A model generated the notes under the pieces. The model was not told the DNA's origin, did not search any database, and worked only from the letters and a program-made list of their open reading frames with translations. From NCBI GenBank assembly GCA_003255025.1, contig QANY01002293.1, positions 1 through 64,000 on the forward strand: 64,000 bases of DNA, given 5' to 3'. Below, piece by piece: positions 1 to 13,095 of the stretch (position 1 is its first letter; each line of letters begins with the position of its first letter). The translations under genes and the position numbers were made by a program. The DNA is from Datisca glomerata. Its lineage: Eukaryota; Streptophyta; Magnoliopsida; Cucurbitales; Datiscaceae.

Positions 1-481
1 AGAAGAGAGATGAACAAGATATATTATGAACAAATGTTCCAAACAATTAAGCTACCTTGAGAAGAAAAAATAGAAGAAGATGAAGATAATAGAAGTATAG
101 AACTTCTTCCTCTCTCTAAAATCACCTCTCTTTCCAACCCCTCTCTTTCTCACTCTAAAAAATGACTTTCCCCCTTTTTATTTTACTCCCCAAAAAACCT
201 CCTCTTAAGTGAAGACTTCATTCCTATTTATAGGCAAAATTAAGGTTTGCCTTTTTTACTTTTAGTCTTTTTTTTAAGTTTTATTTTTTAGTCCTCTTTT
301 TTCAATTTTTACTTTTTAGTCTTCTTTTTTCAATTTTTACTTTTTAGTTTTTGGACCACTTTTCTTATTTTAGTATTGGATTAGTTTTCAAATTATACAC
401 ATAGTCTTAGATTATTAAAAGAGCCAAAATATAAAATATGTATATTTCATGTATTAGACCGGATAAAATACGGTATCTACA
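1..481 (-). mobile_element. Partial LTR of an unidentified LTR retrotransposon, cut by the window edge
   Basis: Read on the minus strand, this stretch starts at 481 with TGTAGATACCG, a common kind of plant LTR start. It continues through A-rich repeats and reaches a TATA-like CCTATAAATAGG about 250 bases in. After that comes a purine-rich GAGAGAGG/GAAGAAG segment typical of an LTR R/U5 leader. The left end lies outside the window, so the element cannot be classified. The boundary at 481 coincides with the first codon I can read of a LINE fragment, which suggests insertion into that LINE. Confidence 0.5.
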
Positions 482-850
482 CTCATCTTTTCTTTGATGA
501 TGATAGTTTGTTTATCTTTGATGTGGATATTAACTCTTGTATTAATCTTAATTTGACTATTAAGAGATACTACAATGCTTCTGGCTATAAAATTAATCTA
601 AAAAAAAGTCGTCTTTGGTTGGTTCAGTGGGAATGTGTCTATGCGTCTGATAGTAGGAAAGTAGGAAAGAGATTGTTTTAAGAATCTTTAATGTTATCAA
701 AGATTCATATTTTGGCTTGCTTATTGAGTGGGGAAATCCAAAGCTAATATTTATTCTCTCTTTGGAAATAATGTATAAAACAACATCTTTGTGGAAGGCT
801 AATCTTTTATCCAGATAGTAATAATGTTTTATTTTTGTATATCCCCAATA
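481..850 (+). pseudogene. LINE (non-LTR retrotransposon) reverse transcriptase fragment
   Basis: Conceptual translation from 481 gives THLFFDDDSLFIF, then a C...N..L..Y..ASG.KIN..KS pattern. This is the conserved block around the catalytic FADD box of plant LINE reverse transcriptases. Here the box reads FDDD, so the alanine is replaced. After frameshifts, a segment near 690-830 recalls the following GLPIEWG and GWK..LLS blocks. There are no LINE ends or endonuclease domain, so it is a dead fragment. A run of 17 A at 1125-1141 might be its poly(A) tail, but nothing links the two. Confidence 0.6.
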
Positions 851-2801
851 TAAAATGTATAAAATTAATTATCTAACAATATACTCTTTTAATTTTGAAT
901 ATTAGTTCTTCGTATTTAATCTTATAATTTGGCTGATAATCAAATAATTTGAATCCATAATCTAGTATCCCAAGATAAATTTCTCAAGTTGACCTCAACA
1001 AGATTTATTTAGAACTAGAAGAAGATTTTGAATTCTTTTAATTTTTTTTTCAAATATCTATCAATTTTAACAGATAACTAGTTAAAAATCATCTAAGAGA
1101 GAATTGGGTTAATTTTGTAATTTGAAAAAAAAAAAAAAAAAGAACAGATGAATGGTATAAAAGCGAAAACTAAACAGTAGAGCGCGCAATGCTTCTAAAA
1201 TTTTTAAAATATCAGTGGGTTAAATTTAAATTTCAGTGGTATAAAAAAATATAAAATATACAACAAATATAGAGTATACATGTAGCTTTTAGTGTAGTTT
1301 CTCTTAATTATTATGTTAGTCTAACAGAAATCATAAGTTAATAACATTAGAGTACACATTTTTTAAGACCTGATATAAATGATTGATCACATATTGAAAC
1401 ACAATTAAAAACATAAGGACTAAATTGAGAAAAGAAAAAATATCATGATTATGATTATAAAGAAAAAATATAATGACTATGATTATAAAATATAATAATA
1501 ACGGCCCGTTTACTAGATCCTAATGAAGTTTAAAAGGAATTGGAAAGAAATGGAATGAAAAAATGAAAAGAAAAATAAATAATAAATTTTATTAGTGTGC
1601 TTACGAACTATCATAAATCAAAATTCAAAAAAGTGTTCCCAAACACCTCATTGAAAAATAAATTAATATTCGTACTTGTTAATTAATTTAGTGTAATTCA
1701 TGTTTACAATAAATTACTAATAATTCAAGTAAATTGCCTTGCAATTTATCATTTTATCCTCTAAATTTTAATATATTTCTTATTGATACCTAAATTTTCT
1801 CTATCCAGCAAATAACCCCCCACACTGTCAAATCTCAATTAACTATGCACATGCATGGCACATGCCAATTTTTCTTTCAAATTGTCATTATCTTCAACCT
1901 TATAATGAAACTGAGACCCATGTATTCTTCCTCCCAAATTAGCTACAATTTCTTCTTAATCTTTATTGATTTGTCAAAACTTTGTTCAGCAAGACAAGAT
2001 TCAGCAAGTTGTGGGTTCATCTCATTCAAATTCAGTAATGGTTCAATTTCGTCTCCTTAAATTTTAGTTTTTGTGAATTTTTTCTAACTGCTTTTTCATG
2101 AATAATCTTCTTTTTCATCTTTCATGAATAAATTTAGCAATTTTTTCTAATTGGTTTTTTACATTTTATTTTTAGAAATGACCACTTTATCAAGCAAAGC
2201 TTCGGTTTCTATAAGGCTAAAAAGGTTTTGTTATTGCAGTTTAATAGCTCCATTAAGGACATCTACAACACATGGAAATCTCGTAAAAGGTTCTTTGGTT
2301 GTGTTCGATGATATGAAGGATTTGATTGTACTTATTTTGAATGATATGATAGACCGGTAAAAACATGAGAACTATGAAGTAAGGAAATCAAACAATTGAA
2401 TGAGAGCTACACAATACTCTTTACAAGCTCTTGCATAATGTCTCGATCGATTACTATCACCTCACTTTTCCATCATTTCTCTTATAGATGTTTCTCCCAT
2501 GTCATGCTTGTGGCATCACATTCATCAAAGTTTCTATTAAACATTTTTGTTTATCTGATATGAATGTGAGGAACATATCAGCATCAATCTCTCCCACAAC
2601 ACTCCATAAACCACTTCCAAGTCTACTTTGTTGTAGACCCCACAACAACATAACAAAATGGACACTTGTTATCATTACCATCTATCCAACAGTAGTTAAC
2701 AATACAACCACAAAAATTCTCTTAAGATGGTAACCATCTAAAAAAATTAATGGCCTACATCTAGTTACAAGACCTTTTCACATGAAAATAAGCAACAAAA
2801 T
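851..2801. other. AT-rich intergenic DNA, no gene seen
   Basis: Short open frames here (for example 1845-2060, 2151-2360, 2488-2733) have no recognisable domain, no codon structure and no splice partners. The stretch holds a 17-nt poly(A) run at 1125-1141. It reads like decayed transposon or intergenic DNA. Confidence 0.5.
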
Positions 2802-3235
2802 ATAGGGGTATATTAGAAATAATAGTGGTCACGTGCACGAAGCAATGTTTACATCCATTTTTCAGGTCACGAGTGTTATTTGATAAATGAAAAAACTTTA
2901 AGGACCAATAAGAAATAGATTAAAATTTAGAGGAATAAAGTGATTTTGAGTCAAAATACATGGGATCAGGTTACTTAACTAATAGGGGTATATTTGGAAT
3001 AATAGTAGTAACTTGCACAACAGGTAGCCATTCAAATGGGGTTTACACAAATATTTGGGTTGGGAGGGTTATTTGAACCAATAAGGATATATTTAGAATA
3101 ATATTAGTAACCTACACAACAAGTGGCCATTCAAACGACGGTCACACAAATATTTCAGCTTAGGGAGGGTTATTTGATGGATGGAAAAATTAGGAAAGTA
3201 AAGTGATTTTGGATCAAAGTACATAGTACTTTAAT
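2802..3235 (+). repeat. Degenerate direct repeats of about 100-180 bp
   Basis: Three related segments start near 2802, 2982 and 3080. Each begins with a variant of TAGGGGTATAT followed by AATAATA, then a stretch around a TGCACAA/CTACACAA box, and ends with GTTATTTGA. The first and last also share a distal part (AAAGTGATTTTG then TCAAA). They are imperfect and non-coding. They may be internal repeats of an old transposon or a local duplication. Confidence 0.5.
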
Positions 3236-3299
3236 TATATTTACCTTTAAATAAATGTAACCATTATAAAATAAATAATTTATTACAATGAATTACTAA

Positions 3300-4025
3300 T
3301 GTTACGGGTATTCCCAAACTACCAATGGTATAGCACCACGTGACATGTCACGACAAACATTTTTACTTAACTCCAGGAAGAGGAATTGGAGAACTGAGTC
3401 CCAATAAGGAAGGAACCAACCTGACCAGGTCAACCTCTAAAGGAGCTCAGGAAACATCGACCAACGTGAGCTAGGAGGCTTCAAGGGGAAGGACTGATGC
3501 GGGAGCTCGACTAGCCCTGTGTTAGGCATCATCATTATTCGCCAAAAGCAATGCTCCACTTGGCGTTTTCCCATTTGCACAAACACCAGTTGACTTCAAA
3601 TCACCAAGATGAAGCATCGAGTCAGCCACCAAACGGTCACATCCACCACGTCCTATAGGACTAAAGGTAAATTGACATCCAATGCACGTCAGCTCGGGGG
3701 GACAAAAGAATTTAATGCCACCCCCAGCTCGTCATTTCAACGAAGGTCATCATCTCACCCAAAGCTTACTCGACACGCTTCCCTCTCCCAAGGTCAGGTA
3801 TGAATACCCCTTCTACAGACTGTGTAAGGTATGAAACTCTCTCCTCAGGAAAACTCTGTCAAAATTACTTTGGGATACTGACTTAGGCTCTTCGAAAAGG
3901 AAATCACCATGGATTTTCTTCATCTTTAAAGTTTTTCATTTGTGTTGTGCAGAATTCAGGCAAAAAAGGATCCACACGTGGATGAGAGACTACATGCCAT
4001 CTCAAGCATGAGACTTTTTGTAACA
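3300..4025 (+). repeat. 5' LTR of the Ty3/gypsy element
   Basis: It begins TGTTACGGG and ends TTTGTAACA. Long stretches, such as CCAGGAAGAGG, CTGACCAGGTCA and AGGAGCTCAGGAA, recur in the same order in the 3' copy at 19189. It is about 726 bp against 651 bp for the other copy, so one has gained or lost blocks. Open frames inside it (3609-3803) are not genes. Confidence 0.85.
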
Positions 4026-4046
4026 ACAGTTGGCTTCATCTGTGAG
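4026..4046 (+). promoter_or_regulatory. Primer binding site remnant of the gypsy element
   Basis: Immediately after the LTR comes ACAGTTGGCTTCATCTGTGA. Plant gypsy elements often have TTGGCGCCGTCTGTGGG here as the tRNA primer site, and this looks like a mutated version. It supports the LTR boundary at 4025. Confidence 0.5.
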
Positions 4047-4169
4047 AAGCGATAAAATAATGACCATGATCGACGAACCTCCGTCGGAATAGCCATGGGG
4101 CTAACCCATGGAACCATTGGAACCAGTTATTCTCTCACCAGAATAGCCATAAAAAATGGTCCAAATCAG

Positions 4170-6610
4170 GTTGATGCTCACCTTAGAGCAGAAAGAGAAA
4201 CTCAGAAGTTCCTCTAAGACAATAGCGACATCTTTTCATGGACCCATGAGGACATGCCTGGCATAGACCGACGCGTTATCACCCACCACCTTAATGATGA
4301 CCTGAAGTTTAAGCCAATCAGACAAAAAAGAAGGTGTGTGAATGCAGAAAGAGACGGAGCCATCATTGCGGAGGTGGAGAAACTGTTGTCCGTCGGGTTT
4401 ATCAAAGAAGTTCAGTACCCAGAATGGTTGACTAATGTCGTATTGGTCAAGAAGATGAATGGAAAGTGGAGGAATGCCAGGAAGCTAAGCTTCCTTTGAA
4501 CGGACTGAGGAATGCCAGGAAGCTTTCTTAGCTCTGAAAAATCACATGAGCTCCCCGATACTGCCCCCTAAACTCGTGTCTGGAGAGGTTTTATCCTTGT
4601 ACCTGGTGATCTAAAAAATGACAGTCAGTGTCGCACTGATCTAAATCGGAGATGACTTGGTTGAAAAACCAATCTACTATGTTAGTAAAGCCATGGTGGG
4701 GGCGGAGAAATGTTACCTGGAACTGGAAAAGATGGCTATTACACTAGTCACAGCCGTGCAGAAACTTCATCCATACTTCTGGGCCCACTCCATTCAAATT
4801 CTTACGAATTCTACGTTTTGGCAAGTCCTCTAGACACCTAAGACCTCAGAGACGCATCGCCAAGTGGGCCATGAGCTTTGTGAGTTTGATCTTCGGTTCG
4901 TTCTACAAACCATCATCAAGGGGCAGGTGGTGGCGGACTTCATCGCGGATATGACGATGGGTCATGAAGAAGAAGCGGAGGCCAGTAAAGCTCTCCGGAC
5001 CCTATATGTGGACGACACCTCCAATAAAATGGGAAGCGGGGCCGGTGTACTAATCGTAGTGTCTGACCAATCTCAGATCGATTATGCCTTGCGATTTAGA
5101 TTCAAAGCTTTGAACAACGAAGCAGAGTATGAGGCGTTGTCAGCAGGTTTGAGACTAGCAGAAACCCTAAATGCGAGGACACTAGAGATTTACAGTGACT
5201 CTACTGATCGTCAACCAAATCATGGAGGAATATCAGACGAAGCGGGACAATATAACCAGGTACCTGGACCAAGAATGGGCCCTCCTCGAAAGGTATGACT
5301 CTTACTGATCCAAAGAATTCCCCGGAGCCTAAACACTAACATGGATGCATTAGCTAAACTAGCCTCCTCTTATGACACGGAGATCAGCAGGACTGTACTC
5401 GTGGAATTTCTTCCATGTCTGAGCATCCGTGGGGAGAAGGTGTTGGAAACCAACAGTACAATGGTGGCTCCATCGTTGATCACTCTCATACTCGAGTATC
5501 TATGGGATGGAACGCTACCTTCATATAGGAAATTCAAGTGAAAGCTCTATTTCAGGTCAGCCAATTATATAATTATTGATGGAACTCTGTACAAAGAGCA
5601 TTTTCATATCCCTACCTGAGGTGCATTGTGCCCAATGAGGCAATATACATCATGATAGAGGTCCATGAGGGAGTCTACGAGAATCACAGCGGGGCTCGAG
5701 CTATACACTATAAGATAAAGAGGTAGGGATATTATTGGCCGACCAAGAGGCCCATGAACATTCCACACCAACCGCTAGAGTCGCTTACCTTAATCGGACC
5801 CTTGCCGATGGGGAACGACCAAAATATATTTTTCATTGTTGTCATGGATAACTTCACCAAATGGGTAGAGGCGGAGCCTTTGGCCACGATCACGAAGCAT
5901 AAGACCACAAAATTCCTATGGAAGAACGTGTTTTGTAGGTGGTGTTCACACACACGATCCATCACAGATAGTGGTAAACAGTTTGACAATGCTAGGTTCA
6001 AATGGAGTTGTGAACACCTCAGAATCAGGCACTTTACCTCCTCACCAGCCCACACACAGTCCAACGGACAAGTAGAGGCGGTTAATAAAACTATCAAACA
6101 AAACCTTAAAACCAAGTTCGAAGGAAGAAATGGATTGTGGGTCGACGAGCTCTGAAACGTGTTGTGGGCTTATAGGACCACGAGCGGACGATGACAGAAG
6201 ATACCCCCTATAGGCTGGCTTTTGGCATAGAGATCATTATACCGGTGGAGACGAACATCCCCTCCCACCGAGTTCAACGCTACAACTCGGAGCAGAACAC
6301 CATTGAGTTGAGACATATCATGAACGATCTAGAAGAGTTATAGGATCAGGCCAACCAATGAAATGAGGCTTACCAGCTCGCAGTCTCGCTGTATTACAAC
6401 TCCAGGACAAGGGTCCATCGATTTTAGACGGGCGACCTAGTCCTACTAAAGAGGAAAGACGCGGAGATAGGGGCCCTTGAGTACAATTGGGAGGGGCCTT
6501 ACTTAGTAACAGAGGTGGTATGTCCCGGCATGTATCGATTACAGAACATGGATGAGCGAAATCTGACGGACCCTTGGAATGTTGAGCACTTGAAGATCTA
6601 CTATGAATAG
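4170..6610 (+). pseudogene. Ty3/gypsy pol remnant (RT, RNase H, integrase)
   Basis: Several frames carry successive pol pieces. The RT N-terminus is at about 4190-4475, including HLNDDLKFKPIRQKRR and KLLSVGFIKEVQYPEWL. Then comes an abrupt jump to the RT thumb and RNase H of pol (4480-4860). A second RNase H-like domain follows at 4864-5220 (DGAS-type start altered to VDDTSN, then NNEAEYEAL and IYSDS). The integrase core is at 5754-6155 (VVMDNFTKWVEAEPL, ITDSGKQF, HTQSNGQVEAVN) and the integrase C-terminus runs to the stop at 6608-6610 (NWEGPYLVTEV, HLKIYYE). The RT palm with its YxDD box is deleted between about 4475 and 4500. Gag and protease are missing upstream. Stops and frameshifts are frequent. 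Family assignment is firm; activity is excluded. Confidence 0.85.
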
Positions 6611-7039
6611 AAAAAAAAGAATAGGAGGGAGATTGTATCTCTGAAGGATATAAAAATGAAGGCAATTTTTCCCTAGGGAATAACCGACGAAGAAAAAGTG
6701 ATGACTGGATCAAAAAGCGGAAGCGATGGCTGGCTCAACGCTCTATCCCGCCAGTCGAGATCAATAAGTGACATCTGTCGAGTACACCAACTCGTCAGAC
6801 GGGAAAGAGCTCTAGACCAAAGTAGGAACATCCAACAAAACTCCAAGAGAAGGAGAGGAAAAACTCTGACCTAAGCAGGTGATGGCCGACCATGTTGCTC
6901 AAACCCGACCTCCTCCAAAGGGAGCAACTCTCCAAGAAAAGAAATGACAAAGGACAAAAGCAAGATAGAAACAAGATAGAAGAAAAGCCATTGAAGAAGT
7001 CATATCCTCATTAAAAATAAAAAATAGTACAAGCAAAAA

Positions 7040-9425
7040 AATATTAATACAAAAGCGATGGAACTCTAGAGATGCTGACAAGAACTCTTGGTGGGCTCTG
7101 ATGACGAGGGTTGAGTCCTCCCATGACAGAATCACCTGGAACAGTAGTAAGAGGTTAGGAACCCTCTAGAACAAAAATCAGGTCTCCAAAGGAAAGTTGA
7201 GGAAGCTCAGGTCTAGCTTGGGGTAAGTGTTGACAATCTCATCTCGACAACTATCATAGCCAAGGGACACATCCAGGAGAAGGGCAGCCTTGAATTTAAG
7301 GGATTCTTTGAAATCATTTAATTGTTAAGTGAGCTCAATATCTCGATTCTCAGCTCGAACGAGCCTCTTCTGCTGAAGGTGGAACTTATTCAACAAGGTG
7401 TTCTCCTGTCGACGAAGACTCGCGATGACCTTATCACGGTCTAATAGCTGATCCTCCAGGTCCTGATGGACTTCTTGGACCTGAAGCAACTCCCCCTCGA
7501 GGATTGTCATCTTCACTACCTCAACACGGTGCTCCTAAATCTCCCCTGACAATCATTCATTGGTATGTTGAAGGGATTTTCACCTCTGAGTCACAGCGGC
7601 GAATTCAGCCTCATACCTCAAAGCGGCCTCAACCACCACAAACATGGCAGGCCAGCAATGGCCAAAATGTGTCAATATCATGAAATTATAGGCGAGGACC
7701 TGCATGCGATAAACTAGTATGTAAGGAGATGACAGACATATATAAGAAGCACCAGAAGATAAGGTACTTATGCCTAAGGTGTTATCCCCAAAGGCATCAG
7801 CAAGCTCCATCACCGGTAGTTCGAGAAGGGCAGCTCCCTTCTTGGGGTTTTCCTATGCCGACCACCACTCCATTAAGATTCTCTCCTTTCGCTACCAAGG
7901 TCATCAGAGCCTTACATTTCTTACCATCAAGGCTCAACCAGTCAGAAGCTGGAGAAGCGGCTTTCGGCAGCCGAGATGAAGAACCTCCAACCCTGAGATT
8001 AGCCACCTCGGGCCAGACTAAGACTGATTGAAGAATGTGGGAAGATCCTTGGGGAGTCGTATGATTAGGGTCATCTAGTGATAAGCTTCGACCAGAGAAC
8101 GACTGAGCTTCTTGGGAAGGTTCCCGACAGTCTTTGAAGAAATGGCGAAAACGGCGGAAGGAAGGAGGGACGAAGGCAGTGACATCACTCTCAAAGTTCC
8201 TTGAGGATGGTTAGGGAGAGGAGTCGTAGGGAGGTTCTCCGTCTATTTCAATTTCCCCAGCTTTTTAGATTGAAAAACTTCCAACCTCTTCGCCTTGGCA
8301 CCCTCGAGGTCCACCCAGTGTTTGCTAAAAGAAGCCACATCTGCAACGAAGAGTATGATAATTAGGCTATATACGGAGACCCGCTAGAGGATCTAGGTAT
8401 AGTCCTGCCTAGAGCAAGGAGACGGGAGAGGTAAGAAGGCTGAATTGGCGCTGCTCCATGGGAATTCCAACTAAATTGTAGATCCGGGCCGCGAAGTCGA
8501 TAAGGAGTTCCCTTGGTTTCTGCCTACCCACTACACACAAGGAAAGAGATGAGTTGACATTCAGGGTCAGGGGAAAAAACACATTTTCCTCTTCTTAGTC
8601 ATAATCTTACATGTGACCCCAAAAATCTTGAGTATATAGTATGTGATCCATGAATCTTCGGGATGGGACTCCCAAGATTCAGAAACCACGAACCAGCGCT
8701 CTTTCCAGTCATGACACCAGATAGGAACGTTGTCCATGAGCTCCTTCACGCTCCCCCTTCGGTCCTGCCGCTAATGAAGTACCAAGCTGGGGATCAGGAG
8801 AGAGCCTCATCGCCTAGCTTCTTAGGAGGAGTCTTTAATTGAAACAAGAAGTTAAATTCCTTTAACGAGAAATTACCTCCACCGTAAAGCTTCCACAAGA
8901 CCCAACATCCCACCAAGACCTTCCAAGAGTTAGGCTGAAGTCCGTCCAAGGTTATCCCCATGAGGAGAACCACCTCCCGAATAAGGGGTGTAGGGGAAGA
9001 TGCAACCCACCTTCTAGCGCTGCTGAGTATAAACCAATATCACCACGACAGTTGTATATGGACGTAGTCTAAAAGGGGGTACTTCTCCCAAAGTAAGGAT
9101 AAATCCCATTCAATTAAGGAGAATGGGTAGTCATCACCCCTCAATAGTCGGGACTCCCACTCGAGCTTATATCCCTTTCAGGATCAGAGTGGGAACCACT
9201 AGTCTCAGTCGACGAGCCTAAATCCATGTGATACTCAACAGCCGACTAGGAGAAGGAAGAGACTTGGAAGAAAAACCTAGCAGAAAACAGAGACCCATAG
9301 TTTTTTGAAAGAAGGAAGTAAAGGGAGAAGAGGAAATCCCCAAAGAGCTCGTATCTTTCCGATGTGGAAAGGGGAGGCCGCCGACCCATGAAGTGATGGG
9401 CTTAAGGAAATCGAGCATACACATA
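7040..9425 (-). pseudogene. Antisense ORF of Tat-type gypsy element (Transposase_28-like, coiled coil)
   Basis: Read on the minus strand, broken frames give an N-terminal block near 9030-8840 (LDGLQPNSWKVLVGCWVLW). Next come WYFISGRTEGGA (about 8790-8755) and, after a frameshift, DWKERWFVVSESWE (8567-8749). This is the pattern of the plant 'putative gypsy type transposon' domain (Pfam Transposase_28, recalled, not searched). Downstream are AYNFMILTHFGHCWPAMF and a heptad-rich coiled coil (7325-7516, ELLQVQEVHQDLEDQLL). Such antisense frames sit between pol and the 3' LTR in several Tat elements, and their function is unknown. The 5' part is cut by the copia insertion at 9426; the remaining upstream piece lies beyond 18903. 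Confidence 0.65.
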
Positions 9426-11272
9426 TGTTGGAATATGTCCATAAAGTAGCGTGTAATAACTATTTATTTGTATTTAGTTATTTCTCAGACATTAGTATTA
9501 TTGAATTTTATGAATAAATTGAAAACTTTATCTTAAATTATAATGTCTAGAAATTACTCAAGTCCTGAAACTTTTATCAACGAATGAAGAGTGGAGATAG
9601 ATGCATCTCTAGACGAACTCTTCTGAGAAGGTTCAAAATGATATTCACAGTCTTAAGATCGACTGGGCAATCAAATCTGATTACGACTGTTAGATTGAAC
9701 CTATGGATTTCATTCTTGGGGCATGAGAGTGGAGACTCAAACGGTTAACCTTGACATGTTATGAACATGTTGAATAGACCGGTAACGAATTCATTTAGAG
9801 CTCAAAATTATTTACCTAGCTCTAAATCTAATTGTTACACATTCAAGGTATTTTCGTAATTACCTTAATCCTGAGATGAATATGTAGCTCGAGCTAGTTA
9901 GTTTCAATCTTTGATATGTAAAATGTGTGAGTTCGAATTGGCGGGCAATACATCGGTTGTTAAGATTGTAATTTAATTAAGATGGAGTTACGTGATTCAC
10001 AATTATGAAAATTCATGGTTGGATTGCGAAAGCAACAATATCACCTTATGCTTTATTGATAGGTGTGTAAATAAATTAACCAGGTCAAGTATTCAATGAA
10101 TTGAATCATTAATTAAGACTTGTGAATTGTACGAGATAATTCACTATTATGTCTTTTTTATTCACAGTCAATAAAGAAGTTAAGGAAATAATAACAAGAG
10201 AGATAAAATGATAATTTTACATTTTGCTCTTTTTACTGGTATTATGTTGAAATATATGTGGACCGTGAAAATAAAAATGGTTTATTTACACCAACAGCAA
10301 AGTAGTGCGCATAAATCGAGAGTTGATTCGGTATCGAACATATAGTGGAGTCGTACAATGTCAGGATTAAATAGGTCAGGAATTTATGGAGATAAATTCG
10401 TCGGGTATTCGAATCCTTAAATTTGTTCATATGGGACCATACGGTCTCAGAAATAACTCATGAGAACAGGAATGAAAAATGAAGTAAATTGGATCGAAAT
10501 GTGTTTTAGTGTCAAGGCATATTTTCTACACATATATGTGATGGATGATGTCACTTAATTAGTTAAGTGTGATTATCTATATTGAAATGAATTAGTTTAT
10601 TATTTTCTAATTAGTAAATACAAATTAATTATTTAATGAATTGACAATGATCAATTAAATCTATCAATTTAATTGATAAATTTTGATACAACTCTAAAAC
10701 TGTGGAGATATATTGATTTTCGGCAATTTGAAAATTTAAAACATATGGGTATATTTATAAATATGAAAAAATAGATTTTATAAATATCTAATAACAATTT
10801 GATTGCAGAGACAAATAGAGATATAGATCTCATATCAGATACATAGAAAAAGAGTTTTCTCCCCTCCCTAGTGATTGCCACCGATTAAGAATGCATTGAA
10901 GAAAAAATATTCGATATTTTCCTTCAATCATTTTGAGAGCCTAGATTCAAATTCATATACAAAATTCTCGTGAGAAATATTTCTGAAATTAACGGGTGGT
11001 TATTGGTGGATGAAATAAAAAATCATTCTTGGAGTTCAAATGCGCGATTCGGGTCCCGAAACTTGAAGAATACGAAGAAATTATGCTAGTTCATAAATTT
11101 TCTGATACAAAATATATGTGAAAAATTGTTTCTGACATAATCGCTCGTTGTTTGGTTTAAAATTATTTAATTCGATTAAATAAATTAATTGAATTTTTTT
11201 TTATACTCCACCTACGAACCGTTAATGATTCAAACTTATTTTTAGTTAATTTTAAAACATCTAATCCTAACA
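9426..11272 (+). repeat. 5' LTR, copia family A
   Basis: It runs from TGTTGGAATATG to CTAATCCTAACA, about 1847 bp. It aligns by eye along its full length with 17005-18902 and, in reverse complement, with 49815-51695. ORFs inside it are not genes. Confidence 0.9.
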
Positions 11273-11274
11273 AT

Positions 11275-11288
11275 TGGTATTAGAACCA
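11275..11288 (+). promoter_or_regulatory. Primer binding site, copia family A
   Basis: TGGTATTAGAACCA lies two bases after the LTR end. It resembles TGGTATCAGAGC, the usual plant site complementary to the 3' end of initiator tRNA-Met. Two or three positions have changed. Confidence 0.75.
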
Positions 11289-13095
11289 TAGGTTCTTGAT
11301 TATGCATATAAATATTTGAAACGAACGTATCGTGAATTTTGTGGATATTGACGTATAATTTTATATGGTATATTCAACATTATTTTGAATATGTTATGCG
11401 ATTGGATCCCTAACTATTGTCTCTAGGCATTTTTATTTCAATTTATAATTGATGTACGTCAAATTTGAGGCATAGGATTTTATGTAATTTATTTTATTGC
11501 AATGGTTGTATTTTTATAAACTTGTTGTAAGATCTTTGTCACCTCGAAACCGTCATCGGAGTACTGTTCATGTGGATTATTGTTCATGTCAGAATTATTG
11601 TTCACTCGAATCAATGTTCACACCAAAGTTACTGTTCTAGCAGCCAGCGATACAGTTCTAGCGCCATCACTGCCGTTGTCCGCTATCGTGCCCTGCGTGG
11701 TGACTAAGATTTATGAAAACCTAGGCGATAACAATTAGAGTTTAGGAAATCATGTGATGTTTCGCGATAATCCTTATCCTATTTTTTATCTTTTAAAATT
11801 TTAAATTTTCAACGAATGAAAGATAATTAAATTCAAAAGATAATTATCAATTTTATCTTTATATCTTTTGGATTTTGAATTCAAAGATAATTATCTTTTG
11901 AATTTTGAATTCAAAGATTATCTTTTAATCTTTTGAATTTTGAATTCAAAAGATAATTACCAATGTTATCTTTTTGTTTTATTAAAAATAGGATAATTAA
12001 TGAGATTATTTAATTAGCAAAATAGTTTCCCTTAATTAAAGGGTTTTAATCAAAATTTAAATTTTGAATTTTTGAATTTTAAATTTTAAAATGGGAATGA
12101 ACTTTTGTAAAGAGTTACAAAGTGGTGGGACAACATGGAGAATGAGAAAGAAATTAGAGACGCCATGAATATTAATTTATCAATTAATCCGTAATTTATT
12201 TATTATTCTTTTTGGGTTGTAATTAGAAATGAGCCAATATGGAGGTTAATTTTAAATGTATGATTTAATTTTAATCATGCATTATCGTATAACATGTAAT
12301 ATAGAACTAGGGATATGCCGATATCAAATTACCATGTAACATGTACATGTATCATTGTAGATTAATTTATAATGGTTATAATTTAATTACAATGTGAAAT
12401 TTATAATGGTTATGATGATTTTAAATTGGGATTTTAAATTAAATAAAGGATTTATAAATTTTATCACGTTTTTCAAATGAATAAAAGTTATATTCTGAAA
12501 AACAACCAAAAATCCAAAAGTTTTAAAAAACCAAGTGGGATGGTCGTTTACGTTGAAACGTTCCCAAGGTCTCCAACGCGCACTTGATTGTGCCACGAGG
12601 AATGGTTTAGAATTGTCCATAGAGATCCTCTCTTCAATGGGAGAAACTTTGGAGTCGTGTCGCTTTGAGTCATCAAGTTGCTTAAGAAGCTAAGACTTCT
12701 TAAGGAAGTGGTGTGGTAGAGTCGTCCCATAGACAGGCTGTTAGTCCATAGCAACTTTTAATAGTCGATGCATTGGTTAAACACTTAGACTGATGTACAT
12801 TGGAATCTCTGGTTAAGGGCTAGTCAATGGGGCCAAGATGACTAAAACCATTGATGATTGGTTAAGCTAGATGTGGAGACATTTGAGCGTTAACCAAACG
12901 AAAAGACTCTTGATGCTATAGGATATAGTTTGGACTTCATCCCTCGATTAGACAAACTATCATTTTTTGTCGTAACATCATGAAGTAAATATTTTTAGTG
13001 TATTTTTAGATGTTAGAGTAGTTGCATCATGCATCATACTTTCCTAAACGATTGAGCATTTATTTACACCACTTTATTTATTCTTTTTAGTAATC
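11289..13095 (+). other. Long untranslated leader of copia family A
   Basis: No coding signal is seen between the primer site and the gag start. Positions 11815-11960 hold several imperfect copies of a unit combining TTTTGAATT and CAAAGATAATTATC, an AT-rich internal repeat. The minus-strand ORFs near 12387-12754 have no domain. Confidence 0.55.
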
